Positions 49,752 to 59,162 of a stretch of 64,000 bases of DNA are shown here, in pieces. A program made the position numbers and the translations under genes. Numbering within the stretch: position 1 is the first letter of the stretch; the number at the start of each line of letters is the position of its first letter. Under the pieces are notes generated by a model. That model had not been told where the DNA came from. It saw nothing but the letters and a program-made list of their open reading frames with translations, and did not search any database. Origin of the DNA: Micromonospora_H sonneratiae. GTDB taxonomy: Bacteria > Actinomycetota > Actinomycetes > Mycobacteriales > Micromonosporaceae. The stretch spans positions 1-64,000 of the forward strand of contig NZ_JBHTMP010000010.1 in NCBI RefSeq assembly GCF_042679305.1, in the 5' to 3' direction.

Positions 49752-50337
49752 ATCGACTCCTGTCAGAAGTGGCCGGCGGAAACCGGCGGGAGTTGGTTGT
49801 AAGGGAACAACGACCAGCGGTCGGCACACGGTTATGTGAAATCCGGCCGTTGATGTGGGGATGTTGGCCGGTCGGCAGACCTCGACCAGGAATTGGACGT
49901 GGATTCGCCGACCCGGCCAACATCCGTCGACTCCGGGACCGCTCCCGCCGCCGCAGCTTCGTGGCTTACAGCGACGGGGTCTGTTACCCCGGAGCGGGTC
50001 CGCCGCCGATTGTGGATCGGGTGGGCTTGATCCGGTCGATCCGGTGCAAAGCGAGATCACTCCTTCGGTCGACCGGGGGGACACTGTGTGACCCAGGCCA
50101 TACGCACAGAGTGCAGCACGGGCTTGATCAATGCAAGTTGCAAGTTTTGTCGAGTGTGGAGGACCGGTGTGCGCTTGAAGTCCGGCTTGTGCACGCGGCA
50201 AACTGGACGCCGCTCCCGCCGCCGCGGCCGGTCGGGATCGGCTGATTCTTTCCGCCGCGAAAGTGATCGCCCGCCGTTCTGACGGTCGCGCCCTCGGCGG
50301 GCGGCTAACTTGTGCGCGATCGACCGGAGGTGACCCG
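49752..50337. other. 586-bp intergenic region before the XRE gene
   Basis: No convincing gene. The stretch around 50115-50160 is AT-richer than its surroundings and contains a tandem heptamer GCAAGTT (50133-50139 and 50140-50146). It probably holds the regulatory region of the DUF5753/DUF397 operon and, at the other end, the promoter of the leftward small gene. Confidence 0.4.
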
Positions 50338-51219
50338 GTGTCCGAGCGCCGGAGCCCGACCATTCGCCGCCGCCGGCTGGGAGCCGAACTTCGGCGGCTG
50401 CGCGATGAGGCCGATGTGACGATCGATGTGGTCGCGGAGCGACTGGGTTGCTCCGCCTCCAAGATCTCACGTATCGAGACCGGACACACCTCGGCCACAC
50501 CCCGCGACGTCCGGGACATGCTGAGCATCTACGGCATCGTCGGCGAGCAGAGCGACGAGCTGGTGCAGATCGCCCGCGAAGCACGGCAGAAGGGCTGGTG
50601 GCACCCGTACAGCACCGTGCTGACCGGGTCATACGTCGGATTGGAGGCCGCAGCCTCCTCGCTGCGGGCGTACGAGCCACAGGTGGTGCCGGGCCTGATG
50701 CAGACCGAGGACTACGCGAAGGCGATGATCCGGGCCGCCCGCCCGGACATCACCGCCAAAGAAGTTGAGCAACGAGTCCGTGTCCGTCTGGGACGTCAGT
50801 CGTTATTGAGCCAAGACGATCCGATCGACCTGTGGGCGGTGCTTGATGAGGCGGTGCTGAGCCGGCCGGTGGGCGGCGACGCGGTCATGCGTGCTCAGTT
50901 GGAGGCGCTGGTCGAAGTAGCCGAACTGCCGAACGTGACGATCCAGGTACTTCCCTTCGAGGCTGGAGCGCACGCCGGGATGGACGGTACGTTCTCGATC
51001 CTCGATTTTCCGGAACCGGGTGATCCGGAAGTGGTGTATGCCGAGAACGCAACAGGTGGTCTCTTCCTTGAGAAGCCTGAGGACCTCCAGAAGTACATAT
51101 TTATCTTCGACTACATCAGAGCGGCGGCAATACGCCCGGAGGAGTCCGTTGCTCTGATCGCAAGTTTGGCAAAGGAGCCGTTGTGGAAACGGAGACAAAA
51201 GGGTTTCGCGTGGACCTGA
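50338..51219 (+). CDS. XRE-family regulator with DUF5753 domain
   Basis: A 293-aa protein with an N-terminal HTH (RRLGAELRRLRDEADVTIDV, then LGCSASKISRIETGH) and a C-terminal DUF5753/Scr1-like domain (PQVVPGLMQTEDYAKAMIRA, ELPNVTIQVLPFEAGAHAGM, YAENATGGLFLEKPEDLQKY). Such proteins are abundant in actinomycetes and pair with DUF397 proteins; the pairs are regarded as toxin-antitoxin-like or developmental switches. GGAGG precedes the GTG. It overlaps the DUF397 gene by 37 bp. Confidence 0.9.
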   Translation: MSERRSPTIRRRRLGAELRRLRDEADVTIDVVAERLGCSASKISRIETGHTSATPRDVRDMLSIYGIVGEQSDELVQIAREARQKGWWHPYSTVLTGSYVGLEAAASSLRAYEPQVVPGLMQTEDYAKAMIRAARPDITAKEVEQRVRVRLGRQSLLSQDDPIDLWAVLDEAVLSRPVGGDAVMRAQLEALVEVAELPNVTIQVLPFEAGAHAGMDGTFSILDFPEPGDPEVVYAENATGGLFLEKPEDLQKYIFIFDYIRAAAIRPEESVALIASLAKEPLWKRRQKGFAWT

Positions 51220-51410
51220 ACCAGGCAGCCTGGTTCAAGAGTTCACGGAGTGGGCCCAACTGCGACAACTGCGTCGAGGTCGCCTTTATCTCCGGGGCGA
51301 TTGCGGTCCGCGATTCGAAGAACCCGACTGGACCGGCCCTGGTGTTCACACCGGGCGAGTGGGACGCCTTCGTCGGCGGCGCCAAGGACGGCGAGTTCGA
51401 CCTGGACTGA
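51183..51410 (+). CDS. DUF397 domain protein
   Basis: A 75-aa protein with a full DUF397 domain: AAWFKSSRSGPNCDNCVEVA, then IAVRDSKNPTGPALVFTPGE and WDAFVGGAKDGEFDLD. It is the usual partner of the DUF5753 regulator it overlaps, with which it is translationally coupled. In Streptomyces such small proteins affect development or antibiotic production; here they would form a regulator-modulator pair. A T-rich terminator follows. Confidence 0.9.
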   Translation: METETKGFRVDLNQAAWFKSSRSGPNCDNCVEVAFISGAIAVRDSKNPTGPALVFTPGEWDAFVGGAKDGEFDLD

Positions 51411-51440
51411 CGGGCTCCCGCTGAAGGTCTCTGAATGAAG

Positions 51441-51487
51441 ATGTGGTCGCCTATCCGGCTCCTGCGGAGTGGGCGGCCACATTTTTT
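51441..51487 (+). terminator. intrinsic terminator with T-tract
   Basis: An 11-bp stem with one G-U pair, ATGTGGTCGCC (51441-51451) against 51472-51482, followed by TTTTTT (51482-51487). This is the most canonical rho-independent terminator in the window. It ends the DUF5753-DUF397 operon. Confidence 0.85.
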
Positions 51488-51692
51488 CGTACCTTTGGCC
51501 GGTCCCGCGCCGCCCCGGGCCGCAGGTGTCCCGCGCTGAGCGCCGGCTCAGACCCGGACGCGGACCGTCCGCTGACGTGTTGTTCCGTCATGTCGTTGCC
51601 CCCTCCCGTTCCCGTCGTTGTAAGAGGCGGACGGCGGCGGCCGGCAACGCACCGCCGTACGGGTTCGCAACCGAGCGAGGTAGGCGAGACGG

Positions 51693-52121
51693 ATGACGAT
51701 GGAGCCGGAAAACCTGGGTAATGGTTCGGGAAAGCCGGAACGGTTCGGCGGCAAGTACCGTGGGGCCCGACGTAACAGCCCGCTGCTGGACGGTACGCCG
51801 CCCAACGACGACCTCGACCAGTGTGATGTCGTCACACCTGGTCTCGAACTGGTGGAGCCACAGAGCCCGCCGACCCCGCTTCAGCCACCGACACTGCCGT
51901 CGCTCGATCTGAGCGGTCTGACCGAGCCGGTGTTTCCGTCGAGCGGTTGGCCGGATGCTTCGATGGAGTCGTTGGCCGACCATCCGCTGCTGCGTGGTCT
52001 GTTGCTCGAGTTGCCCCCCAAGGGCACCCTGCCCTCCCCGGTCTGGCTCGACCGGTGGTTCGAGGCTGCCCGGTCGATCCTGGAACTGCTATACGTGCAG
52101 GACCCGGGCCGCCCGAGGTGA
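51693..52121 (+). CDS. hypothetical protein
   Basis: A 142-aa protein. The first 85 residues are polar and Pro-rich with little predicted structure (GGKYRGARRNSPLLDGTPPN; PQSPPTPLQPPTLPSLDLSG). The end looks folded (SLADHPLLRGLLLELPPKGT, WLDRWFEAARSILELLYVQD) and may be an amphipathic helical module. GAGG precedes the ATG at 51693. No family recognised. The 3' end overlaps the convergent membrane-protein gene by 33 bp. Confidence 0.55.
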   Translation: MTMEPENLGNGSGKPERFGGKYRGARRNSPLLDGTPPNDDLDQCDVVTPGLELVEPQSPPTPLQPPTLPSLDLSGLTEPVFPSSGWPDASMESLADHPLLRGLLLELPPKGTLPSPVWLDRWFEAARSILELLYVQDPGRPR

Positions 52122-52688
52122 GCCGGGACGGGCGGTCACTGCCAGTTCCACCAGCCGACTGTGGCGCAGGGCATGCCGTACGCCGATGGCGACGACCGCC
52201 AGCACCACGCCGGTCAGCGCCAGTCCCAGCATGTCCGGTGCGGTGAGCGGGACGAGGCCGACGGCGGTCACCGCCGTGGCCAGGGCGGCCAACCCGGTCA
52301 GCTGTACCGGGAACGCGACCAGCGGATGAGCAGCACCGGCCAGTAGGGCCGGTGCCGCCGGCGTCTCCGGAGCCGAGGCGAACGTGCCGGTGCCGGTCCA
52401 CAGGTGACGGATCCGACGTACGGTGACCGCCGCCACGACCACGGCCGGTGCGGCGGGTAGGGCGAGGCTGGTGAACCCCTGACCCGGCCCGGCGGGACCC
52501 GGGGACGACAGGGCGTCCAGTATCGGCACGGCCAGGGCCACCAGGCCGGCGATGGCCAACACGCCGAGCCATCCGGTACGGCGACGCAACGCCCGCGCCG
52601 TGCGTACCTCCGGCAGCCGCTCGGCGACGATCCCGGCGGCCAGCCAGATGGCGGTCGCCGGGAGCAGGAAGGCGAGGTCGGGTTCCAT
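52089..52688 (-). CDS. small polytopic membrane protein
   Basis: A 199-aa protein with about five hydrophobic helices (LAFLLPATAIWLAAGIVAER; WLGVLAIAGLVALAVPILDA; LVAFPVQLTGLAALATAVTA; MLGLALTGVVLAVVAIGVRH). No motif identifies a function. It has an ATG start at 52688, without a strong ribosome binding site, and stands between the hypothetical gene and the subtilase. Confidence 0.6.
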   Translation of the reverse strand: MEPDLAFLLPATAIWLAAGIVAERLPEVRTARALRRRTGWLGVLAIAGLVALAVPILDALSSPGPAGPGQGFTSLALPAAPAVVVAAVTVRRIRHLWTGTGTFASAPETPAAPALLAGAAHPLVAFPVQLTGLAALATAVTAVGLVPLTAPDMLGLALTGVVLAVVAIGVRHALRHSRLVELAVTARPGSPRAARVLHV

Positions 52689-52906
52689 ACGACCAGGGTC
52701 GTCGGATTCCGGTACGAAGGGATCCGGGCTCAGCCCGGTACGTTCCCGCAGAACGATCCCCTAGGGGGCACCGCTCGGTGATATAGCAGTCTCGACATAT
52801 GTCCTTCACCCATGTCTATGAGTAGCCTCGCCTTGATCGGTCGATGAGTACCTCTTGTTTTCGCTAGCAAGTGGACGGACGTACCGATCAGAGGGGAGAG
52901 AGGGAG

Positions 52907-54763
52907 ATGCATCTCCCAGGAAGGCTGGCGCTTGTCGGGGTTGCTGCCCTGACAGTTCTGTCGATGGCCACCCCGGCCGTCGCCGCGCCGCCACAGGGTG
53001 TGATTCGCAATGCCGGTGGTGTCGGTGCTGTCGCTGACAGCTACATCGTGGTGTTCAAGGACAGTTCGGTAAACCGGAGCCGGGTCCGTGCCACCGCTGG
53101 TGGCCTGATTCTTCGGTACGGTGGCCGCGTCGCCCGCACCTACACCGCCGCGCTTCGCGGCTTCGAAATCAAGGTGAACGCGAGAATAGCTGCCCGGATC
53201 GCGGCGCACCCGTCCGTCGCGTACGTCGAGCAGAACCGCACCGTTCGGCTCTCCGGCACCCAGACCAGCCCCCCGTCCTGGGGTCTGGACCGGACCGACC
53301 AGCGCAACCTGCCGCTGAACAGCTCATACACGTACCCGAACACGGCCAGCAACGTGCACGCGTACATCATCGACAGCGGTGTGCGGTACAGCCACACCGA
53401 CTTCGGTGGTCGCGCCGTCAGCGGCTTCGACGCGATCGACGGCGGTAGCGCCGACGACTGCAACGGTCACGGCACACACGTGGCCGGAACGGTCGGCGGT
53501 GCCCTGCACGGCGTGGCCAAGGGCGTACGGATCGTCGGTGTACGGGTGCTCGACTGCCAGGGGGATGGCACCTACGCGCAGGTCATCGCCGGTGTCGACT
53601 GGGTGACCGCGAACGCGGTCAAGCCAGCCGTGGCGAACATGAGCCTCGGTGGCCCCGCCAACAGCGCACTGGACGCTGCGGTAACCAACTCGATCAACTC
53701 GGGTATCACCTATGGCTTGTCCGCCGGCAACGACTACGGCGCCAACGCCTGTGGCGCCTCGCCGGCCCGGACCCCGGCAGCGATCACCGTCGGGTCGACC
53801 ACCAGCACCGATGTCCGGTCGGACTTCTCGAACATCGGATCCTGCCTGGACATCTTCGCGCCGGGTACGTGGATCACCTCGACGTGGTCGACCAGTGACA
53901 CCGCGACCAACATCATCAGCGGTACGTCGATGGCCACTCCGCACGTGGTGGGCGCCGCTGCCATGGTGCTCAGCGCCAACCCGACGTGGACGCCGCAGCA
54001 GATACGCGACTACCTGGTGAACAACGCCACCAACAATGTCATCGCCGATCCGGGAACTGGCTCGCCGAACAAACTGCTCTACGTGGTCAACGGCCCCCCG
54101 CCACCGGCCAACGACTTCTCCGTCTCGGTCTCGCCGACCTCCGGGGTGACGGTGCCGGGCGGATCGGTCGCGGTGACCGTGGGTACCCAGACCACCAACG
54201 GCTCGGCCCAGTCGGTGAACCTGTCGGCCAGCGGCCTGCCGGCCGGTACCACCGCGACGTTCAGCCCAGCCACCGTCAACTCGGGTGCCTCGTCCGCGTT
54301 GACCATCGCCACCACGGCGGCCACCCCGACGGGAACCTATTCCGTCACCATCACCGGCACCGGCACGTCGGTCACCCGGACGGCGACCTTCTCGCTGACC
54401 GTGACCACTCCAACCGGCTGCTCCAGCAGCAACGACACGGACCTGGCGATCCCCGACGGCGGTAGCGCGGTCACGAGCACGATCGGCATCAGTGGCTGCG
54501 ACCGTAGCGCCTCGGCCACCTCGAAGGTGGCGGTCCACATCGTTCACCCCTACCGTGGTGACCTGGTCGTCGACCTGCTGGCTCCGGACGGTACGTCGTA
54601 CCGGTTGAAGAACGCCGCCGTCTTCGACGGTGCGAACGACGTGAACACCACGTACTCCGTCAACCTCTCCACCGAGGCGGGTAACGGTGCCTGGCGACTT
54701 CAGGTCCGCGACGCCCGTGGTGGAGACACCGGTTACCTCAACAGGTGGACGCTGACCCTGTAG
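52907..54763 (+). CDS. secreted S8 family serine peptidase (subtilase)
   Basis: A 618-aa exported protease. Domains are: a signal peptide (1-27), the inhibitor I9 propeptide (about 44-114, DSYIVVFKDSS ... HPSVAYVEQN), a catalytic domain with Asp156 (YIIDSGV), His188 (CNGHGTHVAG), Asn275 (SAGNDYG) and Ser341 (SGTSMATPHVVG), an Ig-like beta domain (about 410-505) and a C-terminal P/Homo B domain (LAIPDGGSAV ... HIVHPYRGDLVVDLLAPDGT). It resembles extracellular aqualysin/proteinase K-type enzymes. The ATG at 52907 fits the signal peptide. It is monocistronic with a strong terminator. Confidence 0.93.
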   Translation: MHLPGRLALVGVAALTVLSMATPAVAAPPQGVIRNAGGVGAVADSYIVVFKDSSVNRSRVRATAGGLILRYGGRVARTYTAALRGFEIKVNARIAARIAAHPSVAYVEQNRTVRLSGTQTSPPSWGLDRTDQRNLPLNSSYTYPNTASNVHAYIIDSGVRYSHTDFGGRAVSGFDAIDGGSADDCNGHGTHVAGTVGGALHGVAKGVRIVGVRVLDCQGDGTYAQVIAGVDWVTANAVKPAVANMSLGGPANSALDAAVTNSINSGITYGLSAGNDYGANACGASPARTPAAITVGSTTSTDVRSDFSNIGSCLDIFAPGTWITSTWSTSDTATNIISGTSMATPHVVGAAAMVLSANPTWTPQQIRDYLVNNATNNVIADPGTGSPNKLLYVVNGPPPPANDFSVSVSPTSGVTVPGGSVAVTVGTQTTNGSAQSVNLSASGLPAGTTATFSPATVNSGASSALTIATTAATPTGTYSVTITGTGTSVTRTATFSLTVTTPTGCSSSNDTDLAIPDGGSAVTSTIGISGCDRSASATSKVAVHIVHPYRGDLVVDLLAPDGTSYRLKNAAVFDGANDVNTTYSVNLSTEAGNGAWRLQVRDARGGDTGYLNRWTLTL

Positions 54764-54780
54764 TCAGTTTCCAACCCGCG

Positions 54781-54824
54781 CAACTGCCCGGCGGTCCCAC
54801 CCCCAAGGGACCGTCGGGCAGTTG
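54781..54824. terminator. strong hairpin terminator
   Basis: An 18-bp stem with one G-U pair (54781-54798 with 54807-54824) and an 8-nt loop. It separates the subtilase gene from the convergent ABC transporter genes and could serve both. Confidence 0.85.
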
Positions 54825-54888
54825 CAGGTGGACGCCAGTCGCCATCGGGCTCCACAGCGTACGGTGGCTGGCCGTCACGTACCGACCC

Positions 54889-57357
54889 CTAGTCGCGTAC
54901 CCCCGCCAGCCGGGCCGCCGAGGTGCGCATGGCGAGTGCGGCGGGTACCAGACTCGCCACCAGCGTGACCGCGAGACAGGCCGCCACGATCAGTCCGATC
55001 GGTGCCCAGGGCACCACGAGCTGCGGCTGCGACACGAAATCGGCCAGTCCGGCCCGCAGCCCGGCCGACATCCCCGCCGCCACCGCCCCCGCCAGCACCG
55101 TTCCGACCAGGCCGACCAGCAACGCCTCCAGACCGATCATCCGGAGCACCTGGCCCGGGGTGGCACCGGTCAACCGCAGCGTCGCCAGGTCCCGGCTCCG
55201 GTCGGCGGTGGCCATCACCAGGGTGTTGGCGATCGCGATGCCGGTGTAGAGCAACGCCATCCCGAGTACGGCGATCAGCGCGAGTCGGTTGGTCCGCTCC
55301 TGTTCGGCGATCCCGGCGGAGAGGTACTCGCGCACTCCGACGACCCGGCCACCGCCACCGCCCGCCACCAGGGCGACGTCCGCAGCCGCGCCACCGTCGA
55401 CGTAGACGACCTCGGCACCGGTCCGGGGGCCGTGACCGGCCCCGAGCTGCCAGGGCAGCAGCAGGGTACGGTCCAGGTCGAGCGCATCGGCGAGTACGGC
55501 GACCACGCGTAGTCGTACCTCGGTGCCGTCGGCCAGCCACACGCGGACCGTCTGCCCGTGTCGCCAGCCCATCGAGCGGCTCACCGCCACCGTGTCGGTG
55601 CCGTGCAGGTCGTCGATCGAGCCGGCCACCGTCGGCAGTCGGAGCACCCGGTCCACGCCCGTCCCGACGTACATCGCGGGGAACTCCTCGGGGTAGGTGC
55701 CGTCGTTGACGTACACCTCGGTGGTGCGGGTGGGGACGGCGGCCCGGACACCCGGCAGTTGCCCGAGCGCCGCGACCGTCGGGTCGGCGATGCCGGCCGC
55801 GCCAGCCGGGACGGCCAGCGTGGTGGCGCTGATCCGGTCCCGGGCCGAGGTCTGCTCGGCCCGGCGGAGGGTCTCGGTGGCGGCCAGGACCGAAGCGGCG
55901 ATACCGATCGTGACCAGGATCGGAGCTGCGGTGGCAGCGGTCCGTCGGACGGCGGTGAGCGCGCCGGACCGGGCGAGGGTGCCCATGCACCCACGTAGCG
56001 GCCAGGCGACCGCCCGGATGATCACCGGGATCAGCACCGGGGCCAGCAGGGCCGCGGCGATCAGCGCCAGTTGCGCGTCGACGAGGATCAGGGCGAGACC
56101 GTCCGTGGCACCCAGGGCCGGCATCACCGCCAACAGGACGGCCGCGCCGACGAGGAACAACAGACCGAAGACCCACCGGCCGGGCGTCATCGTGCGCTGG
56201 TCGACGGACGCCTCGCGGAGCGCCTCGATCGGCCGGACCCGGGCGGCCCGGCGGGCAGCCACCCACGCGCCGAGCAGTGCGACCAGCAGACCGACACCGG
56301 CTGCCGCCAGCAGTGGCCAGAGGATGAACCGTGCGGTGAAGTTCTCCGGCGCGAAGCCGGACCCGGCCAGCCAGTGGGCGAACGGCGGCGCGGTGAGCGC
56401 GCTCAGCCCGCAGCCGGCGACCGAGGCCAGGACCCCGACCACCATCGCCTCGCCGAGGACCAGACGCCGTACCTGACGGGGCGTCGCGCCGCTGGTACGC
56501 AGCAGCGCGAACTCCCGCCGGCGTTGCGCCACGGCGAAGGAGAAGGTGCCCGCGACCACGAAGATCGAGACGAAACCGGCGAGGCCGGCCGTGGTGCCCA
56601 ACAGGGAGGCCGTCATGGCCAGCGCGTCGGAATCCGGGTTCGGCTCGGCCGTGCGTCGGGCGTCGCCGGTGAGCACCCGTAGCCCGGTCGTCGTGGCGCG
56701 GACCCGCTCGGCCAGCGCGCGGGCCGGCTCGGCCCCGGTGCCGACGAGGGCTATCGCGTCGATCCGGCCACCGGCCAGCTCCGCTGCCGCTTCGTCGGTC
56801 AGGTACACCGCCGGTACGTCCGCCGTCAGCACACCACTGACGGTGAAGGTTCGTGCTCCGTCCGGTCCGTGCAGCCTGACGTGGTCGCCCGGTACCCGGT
56901 CGGTGGGGCCGGTCAGCACCACCTGGTCGTTCGCCGTCGGTGCCCCACCGGCCAGCAGGGTGTAGGGACGCAGCCCGGCACTGGACCAGGGGGCTGCGGT
57001 GGCGGCGGTGCCCTCGACGTCGACCGGGATCCGCCGGTCCACCACCACGCCCGTGACCCCGGGCAGTTCGGCCAGTCGGGCCGGCAGTTCCGCCGGCAGG
57101 GACGCCGACGCCAGGGTGACCCGTCGCTCGGTCACCCTGTCCTCGCCGGAGCCGCTGGTCACGGCCACGCTGTTCGTCCCGGCAACCACCACGTCGGCGG
57201 CCGGATACCAGAGCGGTGTCCGGGGTCCGCCCCCGATGGTCGAGGCGAGGGTCAGTCCGGTGGTGGCCAACAGACAGACACCCAGGCACAGCGCGACGAA
57301 AGTGCCCACGAACGCGGACCAGCGGGCCCGCAGGGTCTGCCAGGAAAGGGTCAGCAT
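54889..57357 (-). CDS. FtsX-like ABC transporter permease
   Basis: An 822-aa permease of the MacB/LolCDE (ABC3) type. It has an N-terminal TM helix (SAFVGTFVALCLGVCLLATT), a large outside MacB-PCD-like domain, two FtsX four-helix units (first near 245-380, last at the C-terminus, for example LIAVLGMALLYTGIAIANTL) and DLATLRLTGATPGQVLRMIG coupling helices. It works with the ATPase downstream in coordinate (upstream in transcription) as a mechanotransmission-type exporter or envelope-stress pump. The genes overlap by 7 bp. Confidence 0.87.
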   Translation of the reverse strand: MLTLSWQTLRARWSAFVGTFVALCLGVCLLATTGLTLASTIGGGPRTPLWYPAADVVVAGTNSVAVTSGSGEDRVTERRVTLASASLPAELPARLAELPGVTGVVVDRRIPVDVEGTAATAAPWSSAGLRPYTLLAGGAPTANDQVVLTGPTDRVPGDHVRLHGPDGARTFTVSGVLTADVPAVYLTDEAAAELAGGRIDAIALVGTGAEPARALAERVRATTTGLRVLTGDARRTAEPNPDSDALAMTASLLGTTAGLAGFVSIFVVAGTFSFAVAQRRREFALLRTSGATPRQVRRLVLGEAMVVGVLASVAGCGLSALTAPPFAHWLAGSGFAPENFTARFILWPLLAAAGVGLLVALLGAWVAARRAARVRPIEALREASVDQRTMTPGRWVFGLLFLVGAAVLLAVMPALGATDGLALILVDAQLALIAAALLAPVLIPVIIRAVAWPLRGCMGTLARSGALTAVRRTAATAAPILVTIGIAASVLAATETLRRAEQTSARDRISATTLAVPAGAAGIADPTVAALGQLPGVRAAVPTRTTEVYVNDGTYPEEFPAMYVGTGVDRVLRLPTVAGSIDDLHGTDTVAVSRSMGWRHGQTVRVWLADGTEVRLRVVAVLADALDLDRTLLLPWQLGAGHGPRTGAEVVYVDGGAAADVALVAGGGGGRVVGVREYLSAGIAEQERTNRLALIAVLGMALLYTGIAIANTLVMATADRSRDLATLRLTGATPGQVLRMIGLEALLVGLVGTVLAGAVAAGMSAGLRAGLADFVSQPQLVVPWAPIGLIVAACLAVTLVASLVPAALAMRTSAARLAGVRD

Positions 57358-58085
57358 GGTGCGCCCAGTTCCAGACCGGTCATCCGTTCGGCGACGGAGT
57401 GCGCGGTGGGTGCGCGTAGCTCGTCGGCCACCCGACCGTCGGCCAGGAACACCACCCGGTCCGCGTACGCGGCGGCGACCGGGTCGTGGGTGACCATGAT
57501 GATCGTCTGCCGGTGCTGATCGACCAGGGTACGTAGCAGTCGGAGCACCTCACGGCCGGTGGTGGAGTCGAGTGCGCCGGTCGGTTCGTCGGCGAACAGC
57601 ACCTCCGGTCGGGTGACCAGTGCCCGGGCGATGGCCACCCGCTGCTGCTGGCCACCGGAGAGTTCGGCCGGGCGATGCCGGGCCCGACCGGCCAGCCCGA
57701 CCGACTCGAGTACGGCGTGAACCTCGCCACGTTTCGGCCTACGGCCCGCCAGCCGTAGCGGCAGGGCGACATTCTGTTCCGCGGTCAACGCGGAGAGCAG
57801 GTTGAACGCCTGGAAGACGAAGCCGATCCGGTCCCGGCGCAACAGCGTCAGCTCGGTTTCGGACAGGCCACCCAGGTCGATCCCAGCCACGGTCACCGAG
57901 CCGGACGTCAGGCGGTCGAGGCCGGCGGCGCACTGGAGCAGTGTGCTCTTGCCCGACCCGGACGGGCCCATCACCGCCGTGAACGTCCCCACGGCGAAGC
58001 CGACGGTCACGGCATCGAGCGCGGTGACCGTGTTGTCGCCCGATCCGTACCGCTTGTGGGCGTTGTTGAGCTGAACCACATCCAT
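57351..58085 (-). CDS. ABC transporter ATP-binding protein (MacB/LolD type)
   Basis: A 244-aa nucleotide-binding subunit. Walker A GPSGSGKSTLLQCAAGLDRL, Q-loop region FVFQAFNLLSALTAEQNVAL, signature LSGGQQQRVAIARAL, Walker B VLFADEPTGALDS and H-loop VTHDP are all intact. It powers the FtsX-like permease it overlaps. ATG 58085 (MDVVQLNNAHKRYG) is the family-like start rather than the upstream frame. Confidence 0.93.
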   Translation of the reverse strand: MDVVQLNNAHKRYGSGDNTVTALDAVTVGFAVGTFTAVMGPSGSGKSTLLQCAAGLDRLTSGSVTVAGIDLGGLSETELTLLRRDRIGFVFQAFNLLSALTAEQNVALPLRLAGRRPKRGEVHAVLESVGLAGRARHRPAELSGGQQQRVAIARALVTRPEVLFADEPTGALDSTTGREVLRLLRTLVDQHRQTIIMVTHDPVAAAYADRVVFLADGRVADELRAPTAHSVAERMTGLELGAPC

Positions 58086-58184
58086 GGTCCAAGCCAACCC
58101 GCGCGGGCGGGCCAGCACATTGCCGCTGGCCGGCCTCTTCCCGGTAGGGGTCTCCCTACCGGGTCCTTCCGCGAGAGGGCAGGG

Positions 58185-58991
58185 TCAGACGGCGAAGGTG
58201 GCCGGGCGTTCGGTGGCCGGCGGAGGCGGGGTTGCCTTCCAGATCTTCGTCTTCTGGGCGGTCAACCGGGTCAGGTAGGCCGGGTTCAGCACGATGTACC
58301 GGTGCCAGAGCCGCTTCGGTTCCAGGCCGAGTCGCCAGAGCCACTCCAGGCCGGCACGCTGCATCCACGGCGGCGGCTTGCGCAACAGGCCGGCGTGGTA
58401 GTCGAAGGCGGCACCGACCGCCATCATCGGCATGTCCAGCAGCGGGCGCATGGCGTGGGTGAAGATCTCCTGTCGGGGGCAACCCAACCCGACCAGGACC
58501 AGTCGGGCACCGGAGGCGCGGATCCGGTTCGCGATCTCGGCGTCCTCGCCGGGGCGTACCGACCGGAACTTCGAGGACTCCACACCAGCGATCTTCAGTG
58601 CGGGGAACATCCGCTCCAGGGCCGGGATCAGCCGGGACAGGGTGTCGTCGGTGGAGCCGTACAGGTAGACCGGAAGGCCTTCCTCGGCGAACCGGGCCAG
58701 TACGCGCAGCGTCAGCGTGGGCCCGTAGACCCGATCGGTGAGCCCGACGCCGTGCAGCAGGTTGAGTGCCCAGCGGACCGGCTGGCCGTCCGGGGTGACC
58801 AGGTCGAAGGAGTTGAGCCGCGCGTTGTGTTCCCGGTCCAGCACACCGGTCATCACCCCGTGTACGGCCAGCGCGGTGAGCGCGAACGGGCGGTGCTGAC
58901 GCCCAGCGGCCACGACCTGCTCGGCAGCGGCCTCGTAGTCCACCGCGTCGACCAGGACGCCCAGCACGTTCCGCTTACCGTGGGAGATCAC
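58185..58991 (-). CDS. WecG/TagA/CpsF family glycosyltransferase
   Basis: A 268-aa GT26 enzyme that adds a sugar to a lipid-linked precursor for cell-surface polysaccharide. Motifs are VLGVLVDAVDYEAAAEQVVA, the DGQPVRWALNLLHG region with catalytic Asp, VYLYGSTDDTLSRLIPALER, LVLVGLGCPRQEIFTHAMRP and AVGAAFDYHAGLLRKPPPWM. GTG 58991 has AGGAG five bases upstream, but that site belongs to a tandem repeat copied upstream, giving several look-alike starts. It probably works with the epimerase gene next in the leftward series. Confidence 0.88.
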   Translation of the reverse strand: MISHGKRNVLGVLVDAVDYEAAAEQVVAAGRQHRPFALTALAVHGVMTGVLDREHNARLNSFDLVTPDGQPVRWALNLLHGVGLTDRVYGPTLTLRVLARFAEEGLPVYLYGSTDDTLSRLIPALERMFPALKIAGVESSKFRSVRPGEDAEIANRIRASGARLVLVGLGCPRQEIFTHAMRPLLDMPMMAVGAAFDYHAGLLRKPPPWMQRAGLEWLWRLGLEPKRLWHRYIVLNPAYLTRLTAQKTKIWKATPPPPATERPATFAV

Positions 58992-59150
58992 GGCATCTCC
59001 TCGCTGCGCTCGTCGTTGCCGTGATCTGTGTTGCTGAGCTGGCTGGTTCGCTCGCTCCGCTCGCTCACGGCATCTCCTCGCTGCGCTCGTCGTTGCCGTG
59101 ATCTGTCTGGCTGAGCTGGCTGGTTCGCTCGCTCACGGCATCTCCTCGCT
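58988..59150. repeat. tandem repeat of about 70-77 bp carrying RBS-GTG units
   Basis: Two long copies start at 58988 and 59065 (42 identical bases, then a shared GCTGAGCTGGCTGGTTCGCT block), with a third partial copy from 59133. Read leftward, each unit ends with AGGAGATGCCGTG, a ribosome binding site plus GTG that is identical to the real start region of the WecG-type gene. Confidence 0.85.
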
Positions 59151-59162
59151 CGCGGGGCTCGC

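Noticed and set aside
49752..50528. N-terminal extension of the leftward 49377-49751 frame to 383 aa
   Set aside because: The extension runs antisense into the XRE gene, has poor composition, and a good RBS-GTG start exists at 49751.
58056..59024. 322-aa rightward frame across the WecG-type gene
   Set aside because: It is the complement of a well-recognised glycosyltransferase gene; no motif in the rightward frame.
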